Below are positions 24,401 through 34,800 of a DNA stretch of 64,000 bases, in pieces. The DNA is from Chamaea fasciata. Taxonomy: Eukaryota; Chordata; Aves; Passeriformes; Sylviidae. Numbering within the stretch: position 1 is the stretch's first letter; each line of letters begins with the position of its first letter. Location: positions 310,001 through 374,000 of the forward strand of contig JARCOQ010000070.1 of assembly GCA_029207755.1 (NCBI GenBank), read 5' to 3'. Both the position numbers and the translations under genes were made by a program. The notes beneath the pieces are model-generated. The model saw nothing but the letters and a program-made list of their open reading frames with translations, did no database searches and was not told the DNA's origin.

Positions 24401-24598
24401 GCAGGACACGTGCCCAGCCTGCAGCCGGCCACGGCACATCCAGCCCTCAGCAGCTGCGCAGAGCCAAAAGGCAGCTTGACGGCCGAGTGAAGAATCTGTG
24501 GCGTCTGCCCCAGCAAAGGGAGGAACCTTTGGTGCCCGGCCAGGCCGTGCCATGCCCACATCTGGGAGCATCCCCCCAGCTGTGGACTCACCTGCAAA
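21421..24598. other. GC-rich sequence without a recognised gene
   Basis: Many overlapping frames exist on both strands, but none shows a domain. At 22,842-22,865 there is a (CTG)8 tract. At about 24,255-24,450 the sequence resembles the last intron of the kinase gene (25,151-25,330): both contain gagagaaaccagaaa, 'gtgcccaggcca', 'gagcaggacatgtgcc' or a close variant, and 'cagcagctg'. This part therefore belongs to the duplicated kinase copy. Confidence 0.5.
22842..22865. repeat. (CTG)8 microsatellite
   Basis: An uninterrupted run of ctg on the plus strand. It is not in a recognised exon. Confidence 0.9.
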
Positions 24599-24775
24599 TT
24601 GGGCCCCAGGGAGCGTGTCTGAAGAAGGTGCCAGAATCCAAGTCGATCATCTTCAGCTGCCGGTGGCCAGGTCGAGGAAGAGCTTGGCATCCTTGGGGTT
24701 GTCCTTGGTGTCTCCAGCAGCAGCCCCACCTGATACAGCTTCTCCAGGGGCTCCTCCTTCCCTGGGGGCCAGACC
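24599..24775 (-). pseudogene. rearranged PIM-like kinase fragment
   Basis: After a cccccag acceptor the minus strand reads GKEEPLEKLYQVGLLLE, matching the start of a PIM kinase domain just before the glycine loop. It then passes without any intervening kinase sequence into [10 protein letters not shown] and KMIDLDSGTF, matching the segment from the catalytic loop to the DFG motif of the intact neighbour, and ends in the same gcag|gtgagt donor. The glycine loop, the lysine, the HRD motif and everything between are missing, and DFG reads DLD. It is an internally deleted duplicate of the adjacent gene. Confidence 0.7.
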
Positions 24776-24988
24776 AGGCTGTCAGTGCTCTGCCCAGGGC
24801 CCCAGCCACCAACGAACCAGGACAAGCATAACTAGGGTGGATGGTGGCCACCAGTGCTTGCTACACCAGGTCTCCAGCTCCGCCCCAGCACAGATGTTCC
24901 CATCTGGTCATCCCTGCTCAGAGCTACAGGCAGGACAAAAACACTCTGGTTTTCTTTAGCACTGATTGCCATGAGATGTGTGGAGCTC

Positions 24989-27439
24989 TTACCTGTCGGG
25001 TCTTTGGATCAAACTGTGCACATGGACCTCTCCCATCTTCTGGGGCAGATGAACACCCTGCAGCCAAGGATCACTGAAGAGGTCTTCTAAGGATGGCCTG
25101 TCCAAGGGTTGCATGGACAAACACCTCCTGATAACATTTTGGCACTCTGAAGAGAGAAACCAGAAACCAGCAGTCAGTTGGAGAAGGATCCCGTCTGCTT
25201 TGCCCCTCCATTCCCGTGCCCAGGCCATGCTGGGTGTGCCCAGAGCTGTGCCTAAACTTCCCCATGGATTCTCTGTTTGGAGGAGAGCAGGACATGTGCC
25301 ACCTCCTCAGCAGCTGCCAGAGCAGGGTGCTCATCAGCCTGCTGCTGTCTCCCAGCACCGGGATTCCCCTGTGCCCAGAGATGAGGACCCACCTTGAGAG
25401 AGCCATCGTGGGAACAAGATGCGCCCCCAGATGAACTGCTGGCCCCTCCTGAACGGGTGCTTCCCCATGACCAGGTGGTACAGCAGGAGGCCCAGGGACC
25501 AGATCGTCGCTGCCTCGCCGTGGTAGCGTTGGTGGTGGATCCACTCTGGTGGGCTGTAGGGCAGGGTTCCTATGGAACACAGACGGAGTTCATCAGGGGA
25601 TGCTGCAACTCCTAAAGCCTCACCCCGGCATCCCTGGGCGTGTGGGGGCTGGCCCCCTCCCGCCTCCACCCAAAAGCAACTTGGCTCAAGAAATAACGCT
25701 GCTCCTAGCAGCGAGAGGGGGAAGCCGCGGTGCTACAGCCAGGCTGGGCCGTGAGATGCCCAGGAACATCCCCTGAGAGGGCTCACCTGCAAATTGCCTG
25801 TAGGCTGTGTCTTGGAGGAAGGCGCCACAGCCAAAGTCGATCAGTTTGAGCTGCCCGGTGGCCAGGTCGAGCAGGATGTTCTCGGGCTTGATGTCGCGGT
25901 GCAGGACCCCGCAGCTGGTGCAGTGTCGCACGGCCTCCAGCACCTGGCGGAACAGCCCCCGCGCCTCCTCCTCCGGCAGGAACCTCCGCTCCGCCAGGAA
26001 ACCCGAGAGGTCCTGGCACCGCTCCGGACGCTCCAGCACCAACAGAAAGCTGTCGGGGAGCTCAACCCACTCCAGCAGCTGAATGATGCCACCACATCCA
26101 GAGGACACCCTGTCCAGCAGCACAATTTCCAGGGGCGCACGGGCGCCGTTGGGCTGCCGAAGGACCACGATGCCATCAGTGGGGCTGAGGCTGTGCCAGG
26201 GCTCGGGAACCCCTCACCCAGCCCCGGGTGCTCTGGGCCCCCCGCTCAGCCCACGCCCGCTCTCCCTGCAGGGCTCCCGCCGGCTCTTCCCCTGCCGGGC
26301 CCCAGCTTCTCCCGCCGGCCCCGCTCACTCACCAGCTCGCCCCAGTGCTGGACGCGGGCCCGGGGCACGCATTTGATGGCCACCTGCGAGCAAAGGCCAG
26401 CAGCGGGCTCAGCTCGCCGCCTGCCCCGCCGCGCCCCGATCTTCTCCTCCTCCTCCTCCGCCCTCCTCCTCCTCCTCCGCCCGCCGCCAGCCCCGCCGCT
26501 CACCGGGGCGCCGTCCGAGAGCCGCGTCCCCGAGTAGACGCTGCCGAAGCCTCCGCGCCCCAGCAGCGAACGCAGCCGGTACCGGTCCTGCAGGGCCTCC
26601 CGCGCCTCCCCTGCGGGCGACACGCGGCCCTCAGCGCTCGGCCCGGGGCCAGACACGGCCCCCGAGCGCCCCCCGAGCGCCCCGGGCCGGCCATCCCCAC
26701 CCGCCCCGGGCCCCGGCGGCTCGAGGCCGGCGGCTGCGCTGCCGAGCGGCGGAGCTCGGGCCGGGGAAGCCGCGGCGGAGGCGGCGGGAGCGGCCGCGCC
26801 GCGTGTGTCCTTAGCGGGGCCCGGGAGGAGCCGGGGCCGGGGCCGGGGCCGGGGCCGGGGCCGGGGCCGGGGCCGGGGCCGGGGCCGGGGCCGGGCTCGG
26901 GATAGGCGCAGCCAAAGCGCAGCGATGCCGCCCTGGCCCCAGGCACTGATGCCCGCCCAGCACCGCCACAGCCAGCACCGCCAGAGCCGGGCGGAGCCCA
27001 GACCGCGGCGGGACGCCCGGGGCCGGGGGCGGGCCCGGGGCGTGGCCCAGCCCTGCGGGGGGAGAGGGAGAGGCCGGGACGGGGACGCCGAGAGGGGCCG
27101 GGGGAGTCGGGAAAGGGACACCGGGAGAGGCTGCGGGACACCGAGGCTGAGTGCGGGACAGCGGGAGAGGGAGAGGAGGAACAAGAGAGGGACGGGGACG
27201 GGTCGTAGACGCCGTAGACGCCGTAGACTCGCTGCTGCCGCTGCTGCTGCCGCTGCCGCCGCTGCAACTGGAGCCCTGGGGCCGTTTGTCCGCGTGTCCG
27301 TTCCACGCTCCAGCCCCGCGCTCCCCGGGGGCAGCCCCCGAGCCGCTCCAAACACGGCAACTTGGCCGTGCTGAGCCCACATCCAGAGGCCTGACTCCTG
27401 CGCCGTGGCAGAGGAATTCCCTCGGTCGCTGCTGTGCAT
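24989..27439 (-). CDS. PIM1-like: PIM-family serine/threonine kinase, five exons
   Basis: PIM kinases are constitutively active cytosolic and nuclear serine/threonine kinases that promote survival and growth. Coding exons on the minus strand are 27,439(?)-26,504, 26,383-26,333, 26,153-25,787, 25,569-25,393 and 25,146-24,989. All have GT-AG sites and the phases agree through to TAA. Visible motifs are the glycine loop [13 protein letters not shown], the VAIK lysine, the hinge LERPE typical of [21 protein letters not shown] and a C-lobe with [11 protein letters not shown]. No essential residue is missing. Exon layout matches vertebrate PIM1. Intron 1 is only 120 bp and contains ctcctc repeats. 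The start is uncertain: the kinase frame stays open upstream through a (GGGGCC)n tract read as Pro-Arg repeats, and the only in-frame Met codons are near 27,439 and 27,382. The stop codon overlaps a possible donor (CAG|GTAAGA), so another 3' exon cannot be excluded. Confidence 0.85.
26831..26895. repeat. (GGGGCC)10 hexanucleotide repeat in kinase exon 1
   Basis: Ten perfect ccgggg units run from 26,831 to 26,890, followed by ccggg. On the transcribed strand of the kinase the repeat is (GGCCCC)n. In the kinase frame it reads as alternating Pro-Arg; the other two frames read Pro-Ala and Gly-Pro. Confidence 0.95.
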
Positions 27440-27564
27440 TGTCCCTGCTGAGGCTCAGACACTGTCAGGACACATTCCCTGCTTGTAGGATTCGTGCCCG
27501 ACCCAAGCACGACGTTTATGTCTCCAGCGTTACTTTGCAGCAAAAACAGGGGAAGGCAAACTCT

Positions 27565-28689
27565 GTGTACGGCTCATGGTATTTTCGAGGGTCTAAAACT
27601 CACTAAGTCATCGATCTGAGAGCTGAGATCCATTTGGAATTAATGGCACGGAGAAGTAGTGCAACACGGAAAAGGGAAGCATAGAAATAAATAGAGGAAA
27701 ACGTCTTGGTTTATTTCTTGCGTTTTCATTTCACTTCTGGAAAGCTGTTGCAGTTTTCCAGCAACCTTCACCACAGTCCCAGCTGCTCTTTTCAAGAACC
27801 TTTGGTGGAGAACGAGGTCGAGCTGCTGGCACAAGATGTGCCACCAACTGCAGCTTCTCCTGGATTTCCATACTGAGTGCAGCACGACTTTTGCAGCAAA
27901 GCAGCACAAATGTTTGGAAAACTTTACGATTTGTCCTTTCTTTTTTCCTTGTGGACTGGGGAGTTGTGCCATTGGTAAGGTTTTCCTTGTTACTGTTTTA
28001 ATCCTAGAAAACAGGAGGTGGCACCAGCACTTGTTGGGGAATGCAACCCTGACTGAATCCAGAGACAGAATCTCCCTGACACTGTGTGAGCTCCCCGGGC
28101 TGGGCTCAGGTTCCTGCTGGGACTCTGCAGAGAGCTCCAGCTGGGATCAGCAGCAGCTGGAAATACCTCTGGGCATCTCCCTTTTCTGCTGCTCGCAGGA
28201 AGCAATGAAGTGAGCCAAGAAGTTCTGGTTTTTCTTTCTCCGGGTGCATTTTTGCATTGTGTTTGACACCCCAGCGGCAATTTTTGTGATGGCCTCTCTA
28301 AGTTGATTCTATTTCAGCAGCACCAGCAGCAGGGCTGTGTTGGAGCGCTGCAAATGTGGCCTGTGTGGCTTTAATTCCCCTCGACTTAGTGCCCGGGGAC
28401 TTGGGAGCATTTCAATCTCTTCTTTGCCCGGTGCCGGCAACAGAAAGACTGAGTTCACTGTCACAAAAGCACAGCGGGTAGCAAGGATGGAAAAAGGCAA
28501 TTGCAGTTGTCCTGATAAAATCCAGTCGGCAGCCAGAGGGGTGCAGCAGCAGCCGCGATCTCCAATTGCCAAGGCAAAGGCAGCAGCAGCCTCCTGCCGT
28601 CACCTCGGGCGGAGTGAAACAGTGCTGAAAACAGCGCTGGAAGCCGACCCTTCCTTTCTCTGGAGGCTGGGTCGGGGCAGCACAGGCGG
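27565..28689. other. arm sequence without a recognised gene
   Basis: No frame shows a domain. The sequence is repeated in the right arm at about 62,877-64,000. Confidence 0.5.
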
Positions 28690-29130
28690 GCCCTGAGCAG
28701 TCTGGGCTGTTGGCGGGTGAGCGTTGCTCCAGGCCGCAGTGGAGCCGGACAAAGGCCTTGGAAGGCGAGGCAGGAGCAGGTGGGAAGGGGCCGGCGCTGC
28801 TGCTGCTCCTGCCCGGGAGCCCCGGCGGGGCCGGGCCGGCGCCCGCTGCGCTGCGGCTCCTGCTGCTGCCAGAGCCGGGCGGGCCTCGGGGACAGGGAAT
28901 GGACACGGGGGGACAGCAAAGGCCGGCGGGGCTGCGGGGATGCTGGTGCTGGGGCCAGCGCCGGCACGGAGCTTTGGCCGCAGTTGACCCGGAGGGAACC
29001 GCGGGGCAAAGGCTCCATTTCAGCCTTTCTTTCCTCACGGCTGCGAAACGACCGAAATAAAAGGAGAACCAGCAGGGCCCGGCCCCTTCTCCTTCGGGAG
29101 GAGCTCCATGCCTGGCGCCGGGAGGGGCCC
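28690..29130. promoter_or_regulatory. CpG-rich island in the left arm
   Basis: A dense CpG block (for example ggcgcccgctgcgctgcgg) without TATA. It would fit a promoter, but no coding exon was recognised on either side. The long open frames through it on several strands are explained by composition. It is also present in the right arm at about 62,436-62,876. Confidence 0.4.
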
Positions 29131-30601
29131 TGAGGGGCCGGGAGGGGCAATGAAGGGCCATGAAGGGCTGTCGGGGGCCAGGAGAGGTTCTGTGTAGCCA
29201 GGAGGGGTTTGAGGGGCCGTGAGGAGCCTCAGCCCCGGCAGCAGCGGGGTCCCACCGTGTCCCCAGGGCAGGGCAGCCGTGAGGGGCCGCGAGTGCAGAC
29301 GTGGCAGCAGAGCGGGCTTGGGGCACCTCCGGGAGGGGGTGAGAGCCTTCCCCAGCTCCAAACCACACCAAACCCACCACTAACAGGGTTTCCCATCTTT
29401 AGAATCCACTGGCAACTTGGAGTCCACTGAACCGTTTAATCCCAGTGGAAAGTGCAAGGGAATTTTCCTAATGACTTACATCCAGCCTTGGTTAATCGTG
29501 TCTAAGATTTAAAAATCTGACCAGTGAAAAGTAACACTAATAAATAATAAGAACAATAGCAAGAAATAAACTCCCAAATCCCAACACTCAGCACCACACC
29601 AAAATGACCAACCTCATTTTTCTTTACTAGCACAAGGTTCATGAAAATAAATGCTGTTAACTTTCTCCACCTCACATCTTCCCCACCAGACAAATGAGGC
29701 CGTTTGCAGTGTTTAATACAAGTCACAATGGAGGGCTGGAGGGAAGAACGGGGAGACACTACCAATTTACATGTCAAACCCAGCAGTCCAGCTTCAAAGT
29801 GGAGAGAATAAAATGGAATGGGGGCAGGGGCTGGTCAGATGTTCCTCTAAAGGATGGCAAAATCACCTCCAAGTGAACAGGAGGGGAAAATCAATCCCTA
29901 TAAACCACCCAGGGTGTTCAGGGACTCAGCTGTGAGGAGCTGGACATGGACAGAGGCATCTGGAACAGTTCTTTCCTCAGGCTGAGCTCTCCAGCCTGGC
30001 CCTGAAGTCAATCAAGTGCTTTCCCAGAGCATTCCATGGTTGCCAACCACCCTTCAAGATGTGGCTCACAGGAGCAGAGAACCTTTCTCAAGGTTCTGAG
30101 CAGAAAAAGTGGCAAGAGATGCCCAATTCCGAGCCCTGTTTAAAAACCTGGAAAATAAAAATCAGTTGAACTCTGAAGCCCAGCGGTGGCTCCCAGAATC
30201 TCAGAGCCAAGGGAAAACGGGAAAGGCTTTTTACAAGAACCAACGCTGAAGAGCTCCCAGATGAATGTGTGACATTTTGAGAGGCTTCCAATTTTCTACA
30301 GTTTTCCTTGAATTGTTGAAATTGATTTTGCCTTTGCCTCCTCTTGCACTAAAGGAGCCTCATTTCAGCAGCCAGGAAGGCAAAGCTCATTCCTGGCCCT
30401 GGCTGCTGCTGTCCGTGCAGCATTTCCATCCCTCCTGTGGCCTCTTCCCTCAGGGTCCCCAGCAGCAGCAGCAGCTGCCGGAGCAGCACATGGAAGCTGC
30501 AGATGGAAGTGCTGCCCACCCCAGCCTGAAGCTGCACAAGGATCCTGCTGCCAGGAACCCCAATATTCCCTCCCAGGGGCCCTGCAAACAGTCACCAATT
30601 T
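29131..30601. other. arm sequence without a recognised gene
   Basis: Moderately AT-rich, no domain seen. It lies downstream of the truncated MROH copy and may contain its decayed 3' exons. A small CAG tract at about 30,463-30,475 differs by one unit between the arms. Confidence 0.45.
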
Positions 30602-31240
30602 TCAGAAGAGCAGTGTGGACAGCAGCTGCACCTGGCCGTTATCCTCTATGAAAGGAAGAAAAAAAGACCTCAGCATCGGCTGCTCGGGGCTCCGCTGGGC
30701 GTGAGCCTGCAAACCCACAGGGCACCAAGTGTTTGGTGGGCACACAGTGGCCGTGGCTGGGGGCACAGAGCCTTGCATGGTCAGAGAGTGGCAGGAGCAC
30801 CGCAACCAGCTGCAGGGCGACAGGGCTGGGTCTCAGCATGTCCTTGTCCAAAACTGCAAAGCTGAGCATCACGGCCGTCATCCTGACTGACTGTTCATCT
30901 GTGTCCCGCAGGAGCTCCACAAAATGTTCAGTCAGGGGCCACACTTTTTTGGCCTGTGAGGAACACAAGTCGTGAAACGCCGCCCTGGTGCCAAGAGGGC
31001 CCAGAGGCCAAAGGCCTGTCCCGAGGTACTCGGGCAGCTGAGCCAGGAGGCAGAAGAGCTGGGAGCAGCTGCCTGAGCTCTCGAAGCCCAGCCAAGCCCA
31101 AGCGACTGCATTCCCCAGCTCAGCTCCAGCCACTGCCCCCTTGTCACCATTGAGGGAGGGATCCTCAGTGAGCTCGAGAAGGGCCCTGAGCGCAAGGTTA
31201 CACCTTTCCCTGCACTCACTCCGCAGGTACTTTGGGGGAG
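30602..31240 (-). pseudogene. second, truncated MROH copy in the left arm
   Basis: Three exon remnants match consecutive exons of the intact MROH gene upstream. The first ends at 31,148 and contains LRSECRERCNLALRALLEL (compare LRSECRERRLLALRGLVVL). The second, 30,953-30,777, is 177 bp like its counterpart and reads KKVWPLTEHFVELLRD through VALQLVAVLLPL, but its donor is GCAAGG instead of GTAAGG. The third reads DNGQVQLLSTLLF and then a TGA at 30,602-30,604, where the intact gene stays open for 39 more codons. The 5' exons are absent. It lies directly downstream of the intact gene's last exon, so it arose as a tandem copy. Confidence 0.75.
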
Positions 31241-31850
31241 CGCCAGAGCAGCCGGCTGGCAGGAACATGGCAGCTCCCCAGGGGCTGCTTGTGGCCTCTG
31301 ACACCCAATTCCTCAGGGCTTCCCACCAGCCCAGCCCCTCAGAGTCTCCCCCAGCCCGGCCAGCCTGCCCGGCAGCAGAGGCGCAGCCCCACAGCAGCTC
31401 CAGAGGAGCCCGATCAAGAGGCACCGCGGAGCCCTCAGCAATCCGGCCAGCAGCACACGGGCAGGAGGACACAGACGGCGGTTCCTGGCTGGCACAGGGC
31501 TTGTGGCCATCTCCAGGCTCCGGCCTCGCAGGGATGCCCACAGCTCCGGCCCCCGCCCACGCGCTCTCTCGGCAGTGCAAAGGCTTCCGCAGGACCACCG
31601 AGGGCCGAGGGGCTTCTGGCCATTTTCCCTGCAAGGCTGCACGCCTGGGCAGCTTGCTGAGCACAAAGCACCCTTTTCCCCCTCTTCCCCTGTGCACCCA
31701 GGGCAGCAAAAGAAAAATCCTGGGAGTCTGTGTATTGTAACACATACCCTATATTTATATACTGAAGAAAAAAAAGAAGAAAAGAAGAATCCTGTAGAAG
31801 AAGAAAATCCCCGCTGGCTCAGTTGACCCCAGCAGGCAGAGTGTCCCAGA
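31241..31850. other. sequence between the MROH gene end and the truncated copy
   Basis: A long minus-strand frame crosses this stretch, but I find no HEAT-repeat exon in it. An A-rich tract (gaagaaaaaaaagaag) lies near 31,763-31,800. Confidence 0.45.
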
Positions 31851-34800
31851 TCAGCTCTCCGCAGAGCTCCAGCAGCGCAGCCAGCCCAGGCCCGACAGTC
31901 GAGGCCGTGTCTTCCGTGCCCTGCGGAGCTGATCTCGCAGCTTCCGCAGGATGGAGTACGGAGCTCTCTGGACTGCCTGGAGGACCAAGGCTGTTTCAAT
32001 GGCCAGGTTTCTGATGGCAGGGCTGCTGTCATCTGCCGTGTTTTCAAGGGCTGCAAGACAGAGGAACACGGGGCCATAGCCCTGATCAGCAGGGACCCGA
32101 GGAGAGCCCCCTGCCAGGGCCAGCCCAGCCCGCTCTTGCCATGGCCACGAGGGAGCAGGGACCAAGGGGATTGAAACATTAATTTTGAAGAATTACAGAC
32201 TTTAACTGGATATTGCTGAAGTAAGACAGATAGACTTCCCTTTTGATAAGCAGAAGCCGGATTTAAGGAACTGATAAATCATGGGGCCTGTCAACTTATG
32301 TTTGTGTATTCTGACTAATCAATAGGCTTCAAGAAGGACAATGAATTCAGAAATCAAATACTCCTGGGAAAACAGGATTCAGTCGTCACGCAACGCTAAA
32401 AGGTTAAAAAGTCAAAGCGAAGAAGACTCACTTACTTCATCATTTTGAGACCCCGCCCCATAAAAAAGACCACCGACCCATTTCAAAGAACAAACCACGC
32501 ATGCTTAATAGCTTTTGGCTAATTACCATAGGGAGCGGGGAATGGGAGGTACTAAAGTCATGAATATACATTTGTGTTTTGGGTATTCAATCCTTCTGTA
32601 CATCAAAAGACCCTGTGATCTTCTGTGAGCGCGCGTGTGTTCGGGAGCTATCCCGCACGCTGCCCGGCGTCGTAATTAAACATACACTTTCTAACTCTAA
32701 ACTGCTGGAGAGTCTTTTGTCCATCATTGTTGGATATCGGCATTAGGGCGATATTCCTATTTTTTTTAATAATTCAGGATCAGCCCAAAGCTGCTGGCCA
32801 TGAATCCCCGACGTGTCCCCGAATTCTCCGTGTGCTCCGCCCTCACCACCCCTCGTCCGCACAGGGAGCACAGCCCTCCGCAGCCGGGCCAGAGCGTGCG
32901 GCTTCCCCCAGCAGCCCCCGCTGACAGCCCGCTGCCCCCACTCACCCGCACAGATGAGCTCGAGCTCTTCCTTCCTTCCCCTCAGGTGCCGCCCGGCCAT
33001 CCCTGGGAACACAGAGCCTGTCAGGGCCCCAGCGGCACGGCGCCCTGCCGGCGGCGCTGCCAGCCCTGTGGCCACACGGCCTCCTGCCCCGGCGGGGCTC
33101 GGCCCGGGCCCTTGCCGCACGCTGCCGCCCCAGGGCACGGCTGCCAGAGGGCGGCAGCGGCCCCGAGGGCAGGCGCGGCTCCACGGCGCCGGGCGCGGAT
33201 GCCGCCGCAGCCGGGCCAGCAGCCGGGGCCGGGGCCGAGCTGCGGCGGGCCGGGGATGGGGGCTCGGGCTCGTGGCTCACCCATGAACCTGATGGCCGCC
33301 TCTCGCAGGGGCTCCTGTGGGTGCTCCAGGTAGGGCAGGGCCCGGCGCAGGTGCTCGGCCGCTCGGCTCCTGTCGTCTGCCAGCTGGAGAGAGCGGCAGC
33401 AGGGAGGAAAGGGTTGGCACGGGCTCAGCCCCTGGCCGGGCTCTGGCCGCGCCCAGCCCCGGCCTCCCCTGCCCGCACAGCCCCGAGGCCCGGCCAGCGG
33501 GCGCCGGCGCCGGGCTCTGCAGGGGACAGAGGGCCGGCTGCTGCCCGGGGAGGCGCGGTGCCGCCCCGCCCCGCGGCCCCGCTGGGCCGGGGCTCCGTGG
33601 GCACCGCACTCGGGGGCCTTCTTCGGGCTGAGGCCGCGGCTTTCAGTCCCTTACCAGTCCTTCGCCGAACCTCCACGTCTGATCCACCTGCAGCATCTGT
33701 TCAAGATCCCTCCTCCTCAGGAATCTGGCTGAAGAATGCAGCGTTTCCCGGGCGGCCTGGAGAGCAGCAGAGAGCCGCAGATGGCCCCACAGTTCAGGGC
33801 ACAGGAGTGTCCCTGTGCCAAGGCCTGCAAGAGGCTCCAGCCTGCAAGGCTCCAGGGCAGGAGGCAGCCGAGCCCCTGCCCAGGGGGAAGCAGCAGCTCA
33901 CAAGTGCTCACCTCAAGCACACACTTGTTCTGGTCATGGCAGTGGAAGGAGAGTGGGAGCAGGCTCTGGCGCACATGTGACTTTAGCACCTTTCTTCCCT
34001 CTTCCGTTAACGAAACCATCATGTCTTGAAAGGCAAACATAGCGCACAGCTGCACCTGGCTATCATCCTGTATGAAAGGAAGGAAAAAAGACCTCATCAC
34101 GGGCTGCTTCTGGCTGACCTGGGCACCAGCCTGCAAATCCACATGGCACAAAGTGTCCATGCGGCACTCGGTGGCCGTGGCTGGGGGCACAGAGCCTTAC
34201 GTTGTCAAAGAGCGGCAGGAGCGCCTCAGCCAGTCTCAGGGCGATGGGGCTGGGTATCAGGACGCCATTGTACAGAAACAAATATTTCAGTAGAACAATG
34301 GTCATCCTGATGATGTCGCCATCACTTTCCTGCAGGAGCTCGATGAGGCTTTCAGTCAGGTTCCACATTTCTTTAGCCTGTGTGGAACACAAGTCTGTGT
34401 AAGCCCAGCCTGCTGCCACAGGGCTCAGAGGCCAAAGGCCTGTGTGGAAGCACTCGGGCAGCTGAAGTGGGAGGCAGGAGAGCTGGGAGCAGCTGTCTCA
34501 GCACCCAAAACTAAGGCAAGCTCAAGCAACTGCCTTCCCCAGCCCCACGCTGCCCGCACAGCCTCAGCCGCTGCCCCCTTCTCACCATCAGGCGATTCTT
34601 GCCCAGCACCACGAGGCCTCTGAGTGCCAAGAGACGCCTCTCCCTGCACTCGCTCCGCAGGTTCTTGGACAGGATCTCCAGAGCGATGCCGCTGCACTTA
34701 CTCAAGTTGAGGCACTGGAGGACCTGAAAGGCACAGGGCAGTGACAGGGGTCCCGGCCGACAGCAGCCCAGACCCGCACAGGGCCGGGCCCAGGCAGCAG

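Larger units (their letters stand above)
27565..32776. repeat. left arm of a large inverted repeat
   Basis: This segment is the near-exact reverse complement of 58,790-64,000. Paired positions add up to 91,566 at the inner edge (32,776 and 58,790), at the MROH exons (32,050 and 59,516; 30,953 and 60,613), and to 91,565 at the window edge (27,565 and 64,000), so there is almost no net length difference. I noticed only scattered changes, such as one CAG unit and several single bases. The true arm may continue left of 27,565 because the partner runs off the window. Confidence 0.95.

Noticed and set aside
26500..27543. Alternative minus-strand frames with poly-Gly-Pro or poly-Pro-Ala over the GGGGCC tract
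   Set aside because: They do not lead into the kinase domain and no separate start or domain supports them.
28412..29380. A 322-codon frame through the arm CpG island (and its copy at 62,185-63,153)
   Set aside because: Open on several frames at once, no recognisable domain, low-complexity Pro/Ala/Arg composition.
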